This document shows positions 16,735 to 23,852 of a stretch of 64,000 nt of DNA, piece by piece. This DNA comes from Paenibacillus endophyticus (GTDB lineage: Bacteria; Bacillota; Bacilli; Paenibacillales; Paenibacillaceae). Both the position numbers and the translations under genes were made by a program. Numbering within the stretch: the first letter of the stretch is position 1; every line of letters starts with the position of its first letter. A model generated the notes under the pieces. The model was given only the letters and a program-made list of their open reading frames with translations, was not told where the DNA came from and did not search any database. The DNA is taken from positions 1 through 64,000 of the forward strand of contig NZ_JACHXW010000013.1 in NCBI RefSeq assembly GCF_014192395.1, in the 5' to 3' direction.

Positions 16735-17484
16735 CTAATCCCCGCTTTTAACAGCCGCGATCATTAAAAACATGGGGCGGCGAAGCTCGTCCTTCATATC
16801 AGGGTACTCGGCCAGCATCTCTTGCGATGGCTGAGGCTCAGAGAGCTCCTTGATACGAAAACCCGCTTCAATCAGCGAATTGAGATATGAGGCAACCGTT
16901 CGATGGTATTTCACCACGTCATGTCCCAAGAAATTCGTTTCCCTCGCGCCTTCCGAATAATAGCCGTCAACCGGCCAATGCAGCTTCTCGCCATTCGGGC
17001 CGTAATGCCAATCCTGCGCCGCAAACGCAGTGAATACAGGATGCTCCGCTGATAGTACAAACGAGCCGCCTGCCGCGAGAGCTTCATAGACGGTTCGGCA
17101 CACACTTGAGAAGTCCTCTACGTAATGCAGGGCAAGAGAGCTCAGCACCACATCGAATTCGCCCGGCTGAAAAGCTAAGTCTTCAATCGCACAGTTGCGA
17201 TATTCAATCCCTGCGTCATTCGTCAGCGCTCTTGCCCGGTCAAGCATATTATCAGAGAGATCGATACCAACGACCGAACTTGCCTGCTGCTCGCGCACAT
17301 ATCTGCAATGCCAGCCGAAGCCGCAGCCAAGGTCTAGCACTCTTTTGCCGCTTAGCTCAGGCAGCATTTCCCGCAGGACATGCCACTCCCCAGCCGCATC
17401 CAGCCCGCCGATCGAACGGGACATCGTGCTGTAATTGGCAAAAAAACCAGGCTCGTCGTACTTATTTTGTTTCATTGCATTCAT
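16735..17484 (-). CDS. class I SAM-dependent methyltransferase
   Basis: 249 residues with motif I VLDLGCGFGWHCRY (about 49-62), the acidic residue of motif II in VVGIDLSDNML and LSSLALHYVED (motif IV). It belongs to the Methyltransf_11 type. The start at 17484 has AGGAGG upstream. The DUF6157 stop ends six bases before it, so the two form an operon. The substrate is unknown. Confidence 0.82.
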   Translation of the reverse strand: MNAMKQNKYDEPGFFANYSTMSRSIGGLDAAGEWHVLREMLPELSGKRVLDLGCGFGWHCRYVREQQASSVVGIDLSDNMLDRARALTNDAGIEYRNCAIEDLAFQPGEFDVVLSSLALHYVEDFSSVCRTVYEALAAGGSFVLSAEHPVFTAFAAQDWHYGPNGEKLHWPVDGYYSEGARETNFLGHDVVKYHRTVASYLNSLIEAGFRIKELSEPQPSQEMLAEYPDMKDELRRPMFLMIAAVKSGD

Positions 17485-17490
17485 CCCCTC

Positions 17491-17925
17491 CTAGCTGGTC
17501 GATTTTCTGCTGCTCCGCATGCCTGCCAGTACCTTTACGCCCTCCTGCTTGCCCTCTGCAAACTGATGGTACTGCTCCGACTCTCTCGGAATAAGCGCAA
17601 GCTTACCCTCTTGATTAAAGTGAAGCCCCCAGCCATACTTCTTAGGCAGCATCGAAGCACGCATGCAAGCAGTTGGCTTGGAGAAGAACGTCTCCCTTAT
17701 TTCAGCTCCCCTCTCTGCAAGCTCCTCAGGCGCAATTCCCTTATGGCGTACATGCACCTCGTAAAGCAGCTCCTCCTGCGTGTACTGGTATGGCTGCTCA
17801 GCTGCAAGCTCATATTCCAAGCTCGGCTTCGTTCGACCACCCTTCTTGTCAGGCGGAATCAATCCGAACTCAGCTGGGCAATCCGGTGAAACCGTAATAA
17901 ACGTATTGTAATAATTCCATTCCAT
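17491..17925 (-). CDS. DUF6157 family protein
   Basis: 144 residues. The opening (MEWNYYNTFITVSPDCPAE) and the mid segment YTQEELLYEVHVRHKGI match what I remember of the uncharacterised DUF6157 family of soluble cytoplasmic proteins. It has no signal peptide or helix. GAGGAGG precedes ATG 17925. It is upstream of, and cotranscribed with, the methyltransferase; no function is known. Confidence 0.65.
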   Translation of the reverse strand: MEWNYYNTFITVSPDCPAEFGLIPPDKKGGRTKPSLEYELAAEQPYQYTQEELLYEVHVRHKGIAPEELAERGAEIRETFFSKPTACMRASMLPKKYGWGLHFNQEGKLALIPRESEQYHQFAEGKQEGVKVLAGMRSSRKSTS

Positions 17926-18153
17926 GCGGCTTTCCTCCTCATAGGTTCTTTGCTACCATTATAGCCCATTTTGCTGCAGGAATGTCCTGACGCGCGCTAC
18001 CTCTGCCTGGCCACTGAAAAAGGTCCTGTATGCAGAAGCCAGCCTTACAGCGCTTTGAGGACAGAAGCCTTAATTGCCGAATAAATACCAGCCTATTGTA
18101 GCTGTTCATGGCCCGACCTGCTACTATAGGGTTATAGCAAGGAGGATACGTTT

Positions 18154-19545
18154 ATGCATGCTGCTGGCTCAGAAGATATTGAATCTATCATACAGGCACA
18201 AAAAGCTTTTTTCGAAAAGGGAACGACCAAGGATCTGCAATTCCGTCTCCAGCAGCTCGGCTTGCTTAAGCAAGCGATTAAGCGCTATGAGAAAGAGATT
18301 GTGGACGCTTTATATCAAGATTTGCGCAAAAGCGAATTGGAAACGTACATGACCGAAATCATAATCGCAACGAACAGCATCACCCACACCATGAAGCAGC
18401 TGAAGAAATGGATAAAGCCGCAGAAGGTAAAAACGCCGCTTTATTTGTTCCCGTCAAGCAGTCGGATCGTGAAGGAGCCCTATGGCACCATATTGATTAT
18501 CGGGCCCTTCAATTATCCGTTCCAGCTCGTGATTGAGCCGCTTATCGGTGCGATTGCCGCAGGCAATTGCGCAATTGTGAAGCCTTCTGAGAATACGCCG
18601 CGTATATCCGCATTGATTCAACACCTACTCAACGAGACGTTTGAGCCTGCTTATATCAAAGTGATTGAGGGAGAGCGAGAAACCACTTCATTGCTTATTC
18701 ACGCGCCCGTTGATTACATATTTTTCACGGGAAGCATCGGTGTCGGCAAGATTGTTATGGAGGCTGCAGCCAAACGGCTTGTTCCCGTTACGCTCGAACT
18801 AGGCGGTAAAAGTCCTGTCATCGTCGATTCCTCAGCGAATCTAGAGCTTGCCGCCAAACGAATAATCTGGGGGAAATGCCTAAATACCGGACAAACCTGT
18901 ATATCGCCCGACTATTTGCTCGTCCATGAATCCGTCAAGGCGCCTTTGCTTTCCAAGATGAAGAAGGTTATCACCTCCTTCTATGGCTCTGACATCCAGC
19001 GTAACAAGGATTACGGCCGAATCGTTAATCGAAGGCAGTTCGACCGGCTTGCAGCCATTCTAGAGAAGGATCAAGCCAGCATTGCTTTTGGAGGGCGTAC
19101 TGACGCTGCTGACCTGTTTATCGAGCCTACCTTACTCGACGGCATCACATGGGAAAGCGAAGCGATGTCTGACGAAATATTCGGTCCTATACTTCCTATT
19201 ATGACGTATCGTCATATTGACGAGGCTGTCCGCGCGATCAACGCCAGACCCAAGCCGCTCTCCTTGTACCTGTTCACGGAAAGCAAACCGCTTGAGCATG
19301 AGGTCATGAACCGCATATCCTTCGGCGGCGGATGCATCAACGATACGATTCTTCATGCTTCTAACCCTCATCTTCCGTTCGGCGGTGTCGGCACGTCAGG
19401 TGTGGGCGCATACCATGGGAAACATAGCTTCGACGTGTTCTCGCATCGGAAGAGCATTCTGAAAAAGAGCGGAAAATTCGAGCTCGGGCTTGTGTTCCCG
19501 CCGTATGACGGGAAATTGGAAAGACTCAAAAAGCTGCTCAAGTGA
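18154..19545 (+). CDS. aldehyde dehydrogenase, ALDH3-like
   Basis: 463 residues. The NAD-binding and catalytic motifs are visible: the GPFNYPF segment (about 116), FFTGSIGVGKIVMEAA, the general-base glutamate in VTLELGGKSPVIV and the nucleophile in NTGQTCISPDY. The length and GGVGTSGVGAYHGKHSF ending are those of the class 3 fatty/aromatic aldehyde dehydrogenases. AAGGAGG lies eight bases before ATG 18154. The stop codon sits in the loop of the terminator hairpin. Confidence 0.9.
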   Translation: MHAAGSEDIESIIQAQKAFFEKGTTKDLQFRLQQLGLLKQAIKRYEKEIVDALYQDLRKSELETYMTEIIIATNSITHTMKQLKKWIKPQKVKTPLYLFPSSSRIVKEPYGTILIIGPFNYPFQLVIEPLIGAIAAGNCAIVKPSENTPRISALIQHLLNETFEPAYIKVIEGERETTSLLIHAPVDYIFFTGSIGVGKIVMEAAAKRLVPVTLELGGKSPVIVDSSANLELAAKRIIWGKCLNTGQTCISPDYLLVHESVKAPLLSKMKKVITSFYGSDIQRNKDYGRIVNRRQFDRLAAILEKDQASIAFGGRTDAADLFIEPTLLDGITWESEAMSDEIFGPILPIMTYRHIDEAVRAINARPKPLSLYLFTESKPLEHEVMNRISFGGGCINDTILHASNPHLPFGGVGTSGVGAYHGKHSFDVFSHRKSILKKSGKFELGLVFPPYDGKLERLKKLLK

Positions 19546-19566
19546 GCAGCTCTTTGAGTCTTTTTA
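19523..19566 (+). terminator. terminator overlapping the aldehyde dehydrogenase stop
   Basis: GACTCAAA-AGCTGCTC pairs with GAGCAGCT-TTTGAGTC around a four-base loop and is followed by TTTTT. The last seven codons and the stop lie inside the stem. Confidence 0.85.
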
Positions 19567-19722
19567 TGAAGCTGTATCTGAAACCTATTGCTGCTTCGCA
19601 TCCGTTATCATAATTTCCCCATCATCGAAAAAGACCATCACCTTCGCGTTAGCGCTGCTTCCAACGAAGAGAGAAAATAATGACCATACTGGTTTGATTG
19701 CAATTCTATTATTCTTATATTT

Positions 19723-20406
19723 CTATACTTTGTAATACCACAGGAGTAAATCAATCAGATCAGACTCCCCATCCGCATGCCATTCCTTATCCTCTGAATA
19801 AATACTCCTCTGAACCTTGATAATGCCGCTCCGCTTTGCCAATCGATTCATTTGGTTCTGCATGAATTTCGAATTGCAAAGCACGGTAACCTGCTCACAA
19901 TGCGGTAGAAACCAGCGTTGAAGCTCTTCCCATTTCTCTGTCACCTCATACTGGAAAGCAATCGGCTGACCCTTGGTCATCATCTTGCTGTTATCGATCA
20001 GCAGCTTTACTTTCTTGGATTCGAGCTGCCTGCAAGCAGCCTTTAAATCCAAGCTGAACCTCTTTACTTCGTCCGGGTGCAAAGCGCCTGTAACCCGCCA
20101 GGCAATCAGGTTGTTCTCTTTATCCATGATATAGCTGAAGCGTTCGGCAAGCGGTCTGTCCAGCTCTCTTTTCAAAAACGATCTTTGCAAGGAAAAGCGT
20201 TCGGAATCAAAAAAATAACTGATATCCACGTCCAAGGTATCGCATAAAATTTCAATGTTCCTCAATGAAACATTCCGCTCTCCCCGTTCTACGGATCCGA
20301 TATAGGATCGATCCAGCCCGGAGCGACAGGCAAGCGTATCCTGAGACATCCCTGTCTGCGTGCGCAATTCTCTCAAGCGCAATCCGAAATCTTTTAATAT
20401 GGTCAT
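19723..20406 (-). CDS. XRE-family regulator with C-terminal STAS-like domain (paralogue 1)
   Basis: 227 residues. The N-terminal Cro/CI helix-turn-helix spans about 8-65 (GMSQDTLACRSGLDRSYIGS, VERGERNVS). From about 85 to 200 comes a STAS/SpoIIAA-like alpha-beta domain (VKLLIDNSKMM, VTVLCNSKFMQNQMNRLA). It is a clear paralogue of the divergent gene at 20626, sharing both domains and order. Its promoter region carries a 28-bp block that recurs before the gene at 21683. The target genes and signal are unknown. Confidence 0.75.
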   Translation of the reverse strand: MTILKDFGLRLRELRTQTGMSQDTLACRSGLDRSYIGSVERGERNVSLRNIEILCDTLDVDISYFFDSERFSLQRSFLKRELDRPLAERFSYIMDKENNLIAWRVTGALHPDEVKRFSLDLKAACRQLESKKVKLLIDNSKMMTKGQPIAFQYEVTEKWEELQRWFLPHCEQVTVLCNSKFMQNQMNRLAKRSGIIKVQRSIYSEDKEWHADGESDLIDLLLWYYKV

Positions 20407-20462
20407 GGGTTGCCCCCTTCATCTCTATAGTTATACCTCCATCATAAATACCGGATGATGCA

Positions 20463-20490
20463 GAGTCGACGGACTATGAGTATTTATTCC
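20463..20490 (-). promoter_or_regulatory. conserved promoter block, copy A
   Basis: The plus strand reads GAGTCGACGGAC then TATGAGTATTTATTCC, nearly identical to 23184-23210. On the minus strand the block ends in the -35-like TCGACT, and TATGAT lies 17 bp downstream, in position to drive the XRE gene at 20406. Confidence 0.5.
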
Positions 20491-20625
20491 AGCATAAGCT
20501 GCGTGAGCAATTTCGAGAAGGGTGAGAAATTTTCACCCTCCCGCGTTATGAGCGTTGCTGGTACACTACAATAAATAAACATCGCACTTGATCTAATATG
20601 GATGACAGATAGGAGAACAGGTTAT

Positions 20626-21318
20626 ATGAATATTCAATCCGAATTCGGATTCCGCTGCAAGCAATTAAGAGCTCGATCCGGCATGTCACAGGAGACATTA
20701 GCCTTTAAGTCAGGACTGGACCGAACCTACGTAAGCAGCATTGAACGAGGCGAACGCAACGTCAGCTTGTTGAGCATGGTCAAAATCGCTGCCGCATTTC
20801 ATGTATCATTGTCTTATATATTCTCGATAGAACGTTTCTCGGATAATCAGGCTTACCAGCCTCATGACTTCAACGAGCCTCTCTCCGAAAAATTCAAGTA
20901 CATCATAGACTATGATAACCGAATTCTATCCTTCCAAATTAACGGCTTGCTCAATAAAACGCATACTGACCAAATGACTAAAACTTGGTTCAATCTAAGC
21001 AGCCTTATGGGCGGGAAGGAAGCTAAGGTTTTTTTCGATTATCGGAACATGAGAGCCTCTGACAACGAGCCTGCTGTTTTCTCCCCTGAGGTTCTAGAAA
21101 AAGCCGTCGAATTCCAAGAACAGCTGAATCAAAATTTCAGTCAAATCGTCGTGCTGTGCAACTCAGAATATATGGTTCACCAAATGAATTATATTGCTTC
21201 ATTAAGCAGCGTACCCAACAGGTCGTCACATCTCTTCGGAACCGATCAAGATATGGCAGAGCATGCTTACCGTTTACTAGGAGTTAATGGAAATGAGCTT
21301 ATAAAGTTTGCTGTATAG
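20626..21318 (+). CDS. XRE-family regulator with C-terminal STAS-like domain (paralogue 2)
   Basis: 230 residues with the same layout as its divergent neighbour: an XRE helix-turn-helix at about 6-65 (SGMSQETLAFKSGLDRTYVS, IERGERNVSLL) and a STAS-like domain (AKVFFDYRNMRAS, IVVLCNSEYMVHQMNYIA). The start at 20626 has AGGAG ten bases upstream; an earlier in-frame ATG at 20602 lacks one. Its 3' end overlaps the convergent LuxR-type gene by 52 bp. Confidence 0.75.
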   Translation: MNIQSEFGFRCKQLRARSGMSQETLAFKSGLDRTYVSSIERGERNVSLLSMVKIAAAFHVSLSYIFSIERFSDNQAYQPHDFNEPLSEKFKYIIDYDNRILSFQINGLLNKTHTDQMTKTWFNLSSLMGGKEAKVFFDYRNMRASDNEPAVFSPEVLEKAVEFQEQLNQNFSQIVVLCNSEYMVHQMNYIASLSSVPNRSSHLFGTDQDMAEHAYRLLGVNGNELIKFAV

Positions 21319-21644
21319 TCCTCTGAGCTTCTGTAGAAAAGCGGCTTGTGCAAGTAAACCGTCTTTCTCTGTTTATGATACAACTGGGGCAACAGCATGC
21401 TGCGGAATACGATTGCTTGCACCTCCCGGCTCGAGCTGGCTTTTAGCTTTTCTATGAGATTGCTGACATGATTTTTGGTCGTTTTCTCTGAGATATGAAG
21501 CTGCTCCGCCAATTCACGATTGCTGAAGCCTGTTACCGAAAGAAGCTGGAGCACTTCCAGCTCGCGCTTTGTCAAATCATATCTCTCCTTCAGCATCTGA
21601 AAGAATTGAACGGGCACAGGGTGATTCATTATGTTATTCTCCAT
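21267..21644 (-). CDS. LuxR/GerE-type helix-turn-helix protein
   Basis: 125 residues. The GerE helix-turn-helix lies at about 23-80 (LTKRELEVLQLLSVTGFSNR, ELAEQLHISEKTTKNHVSNL). There is no receiver or sensor domain ahead of it, and an unconserved tail of about 45 residues follows. GGGGAG is eight bases before ATG 21644. It starts 38 bp after the solute-binding gene and is probably cotranscribed with it. Its last 52 bp overlap the convergent XRE gene, so the tail may be under conflicting selection. Confidence 0.7.
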   Translation of the reverse strand: MENNIMNHPVPVQFFQMLKERYDLTKRELEVLQLLSVTGFSNRELAEQLHISEKTTKNHVSNLIEKLKASSSREVQAIVFRSMLLPQLYHKQRKTVYLHKPLFYRSSEDYTANFISSFPLTPSKR

Positions 21645-21682
21645 CTAAGCAGCTCCCCATACTGTGTATTTGTCCTGAACAA

Positions 21683-23047
21683 TCATTCCTCCAGCATCGA
21701 TTGCGCTTTGGTCTGCAAGCTTTCAAGCGCTTTATCTAGCGGGGTCTCCCCGTCTGCATAAGCTTGCAATTCGCTCTCCGCCAGCTCGTCGAATCTGCTG
21801 ATGAACAAGTCCGAGAGCAAATCCGCGTCCTCATATGTGTCGTTCTCTGACTTAGAAGGCTTCAGTCCATAGAATGCTTCCAGGTTATGCCCTTGATCAT
21901 CTTTTATATAAGCTTTACGGACTGAAAGCCCGTCCCTTATATTGCCCTTCGCCCTAACCCTAGCGTATTCCTCACTGTTTACATATTCAATAAAGGCCCA
22001 TGCATCCTCGGCTTTGGTCGATTCGCTGTTAATGGCGAATATTTGATGAAAACCGTATGCTCCGTATTCGGGATCACTCGGATTGATCGGCACCGTCACT
22101 ACATCCCAATTGCTTACAGCCTTATCCGGAAGCATGGCCTGAGCCTGTTTAATCTGATCTGCGAGAGGCGACCCGTCTATTGCCATCGCAGCCTTCCCCG
22201 CAACAAAGGGGTCCCTAAGAAGAAATATCTCTAACGTTGTACCTCCTGCTGCGCTGGCAGCAGTCTCTCGATACAAAGCACCGGAGGCAAGAGCCTTATG
22301 GGCCATCTCATAAACCATTTTCCAAGATTCTGTGTTCACCGTGACCTGTTGCTGTGCTGGTTTGACAAAACTGAGACCCAATGTGTGGCCAATCATGTCC
22401 CCAAGCTTGTAGAGGCTCTCTTGCCCGCTGCCTATCTTCAATCCGTAAACCCGACTATCCTGTTCTTTGACCGCAGGAAAACGGGCAGCCAACTGAAGTA
22501 GCTCATCCCAGCTCATCCTGTCACTCGGATACGGAATATCATAGTGATCGAATAAATCTTTGTTATAATAGATAGCCTTGCTATAAAAAACGGGAGTCAT
22601 ACCATTTAATTTACCGCCGCCCATCTCCCGCAAATAATCCATCACACCCGGCACCATTCCTTCCTCGACCAATGGATCTCGTCGAACAAACGCATCAAGC
22701 TCCCTGAGCCTTCCTTCAGCCGACATCTCTTTATATTGAGCGGAGTCGAGCAAGATGACATCTGGCTTTTCCTTATCTATAATCGTTTCAATCATTGCCC
22801 TGTATTGATTTCCTTGCTCGACATTTGCAGCTCGGGTCGGCACGACCTCGATCTCGATTTCAGGATGCAGAGCAGAGAACAGCATGCCATACTGCTGATA
22901 GAAGCTTTCTTCGGTGTCGTACATGACACGTATCGTTGCGGGTTCCGTTATTCGATTCTCTTCCCTGTTTCCAATACCGCAGCCGGTTAATACCCCTAAG
23001 GCTGCCACCAACATAATCATCGATCTGTAGATTCTGCGTTTGTCCAT
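21683..23047 (-). CDS. family 1 extracellular solute-binding lipoprotein
   Basis: 454 residues with a lipobox (GVLTGC) near residue 22 and the sugar-binding family 1 fold (YYNKDLFDHYDIPYPSDRMS is the usual hinge segment). I use ATG 23047 with GGAG six bases upstream, not the ATG 12 bp earlier. No permease or ATPase gene lies beside it. It is therefore an orphan binding protein that either shares a transporter elsewhere or acts as a sensor component. The gene downstream is a LuxR-type regulator. Confidence 0.8.
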   Translation of the reverse strand: MDKRRIYRSMIMLVAALGVLTGCGIGNREENRITEPATIRVMYDTEESFYQQYGMLFSALHPEIEIEVVPTRAANVEQGNQYRAMIETIIDKEKPDVILLDSAQYKEMSAEGRLRELDAFVRRDPLVEEGMVPGVMDYLREMGGGKLNGMTPVFYSKAIYYNKDLFDHYDIPYPSDRMSWDELLQLAARFPAVKEQDSRVYGLKIGSGQESLYKLGDMIGHTLGLSFVKPAQQQVTVNTESWKMVYEMAHKALASGALYRETAASAAGGTTLEIFLLRDPFVAGKAAMAIDGSPLADQIKQAQAMLPDKAVSNWDVVTVPINPSDPEYGAYGFHQIFAINSESTKAEDAWAFIEYVNSEEYARVRAKGNIRDGLSVRKAYIKDDQGHNLEAFYGLKPSKSENDTYEDADLLSDLFISRFDELAESELQAYADGETPLDKALESLQTKAQSMLEE

Positions 23048-23183
23048 TTTTTTCTCCATTCTTTGGCGTTTATAACATTGCTGTAGTGACTCGATCTTGG
23101 ATTACAATCATGTTTTTCATCGCGTTAATTGAGGAGTAGCCCTCCATTTCCATTAAAACTAATGTAATTCATCCCTAGAATCG

Positions 23184-23210
23184 GAGTCGACGGACGATGA
23201 GTATCATTCC
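23184..23210 (-). promoter_or_regulatory. conserved promoter block, copy B
   Basis: GAGTCGACGGAC then GATGAGTATCATTCC on the plus strand, matching copy A at 20463. On the minus strand it ends in TCGACT, with TACATT 18 bp downstream, upstream of the solute-binding gene. Confidence 0.5.
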
Positions 23211-23220
23211 GACAAAAAAA

Positions 23221-23262
23221 AGAAGAACGAGACTCCATATGGAGCATTCTCGATCTTCTTCT
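23221..23262 (-). terminator. terminator of the DUF336 gene
   Basis: AGAAGA-CGAGA pairs with TCTCG-TCTTCT around a CTCCATATGGAG inner stem. The minus strand exits into a T-run (complement of the A-run at 23213-23221). Confidence 0.7.
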
Positions 23263-23279
23263 CTACTTACATTCGTTTA

Positions 23280-23750
23280 TTAAGTTAAAAAGCGGCGAAG
23301 AGCAGCGATAAGCAAATCATGATCCTCTTGATCCGGCAAGCCGGACACGGTGATTGTTCCGATCTGCCCTTCTCCGCGCACATGCAGCGGAAATGCGCCG
23401 CCTGCGCCTACGTAATCGACAAACGGAAGCCCATGCTTCGCTTCCATCGTCGTGCCTTCACTTTGGAGCTGGCAAGCCATTCTCCATGAGCTGGTCCCAA
23501 AATGGTTCGCGACATTATTTTTACGCCGAATCCAATCCTCGTTCTCCGGTGACATGCCTTCCATCGCATGGAGAAATAGTCGATGGCCGCCGCGGGTTAT
23601 GTCTACCGTTATCCGCTTGTTCCTTTTCCTTGCTTCCTCTACGACGGCAAGCCCAAGCTCCAGCGCGGTATCATTCGTGAACATGGAGAACTGCAGCTCC
23701 TGCTCCTCCTGCTCCATCTGCTGTATTCTTTCTTGAATCGTTAGTGTCAT
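23280..23750 (-). CDS. DUF336 / UPF0303 heme-degrading-domain family protein
   Basis: 156 residues of the HbpS-like (DUF336) fold that also includes yeast Ybr137w: a helical N-terminus, then FHAME-type segment LFLHAMEGMSPENEDWIRRK and the glycine-rich GAGGAFPLHVRGEGQIGTITVSGLP. Family members bind heme or act as small chaperones; no enzyme role can be assigned. I use ATG 23750; GTG 23756 is equally near GAGGAG. It follows the GH95 gene by about 100 bp and is probably the last gene of that operon. Confidence 0.75.
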   Translation of the reverse strand: MTLTIQERIQQMEQEEQELQFSMFTNDTALELGLAVVEEARKRNKRITVDITRGGHRLFLHAMEGMSPENEDWIRRKNNVANHFGTSSWRMACQLQSEGTTMEAKHGLPFVDYVGAGGAFPLHVRGEGQIGTITVSGLPDQEDHDLLIAALRRFLT

Positions 23751-23852
23751 GGTCACATTGGCTCCTCTTTGCTCTGTCTCGCAAGGATGTGTTTGCCATC
23801 CCTTTGCAACCATCATATCGCGAATGACATACCTTGCCAACAAGCTCTCTCA

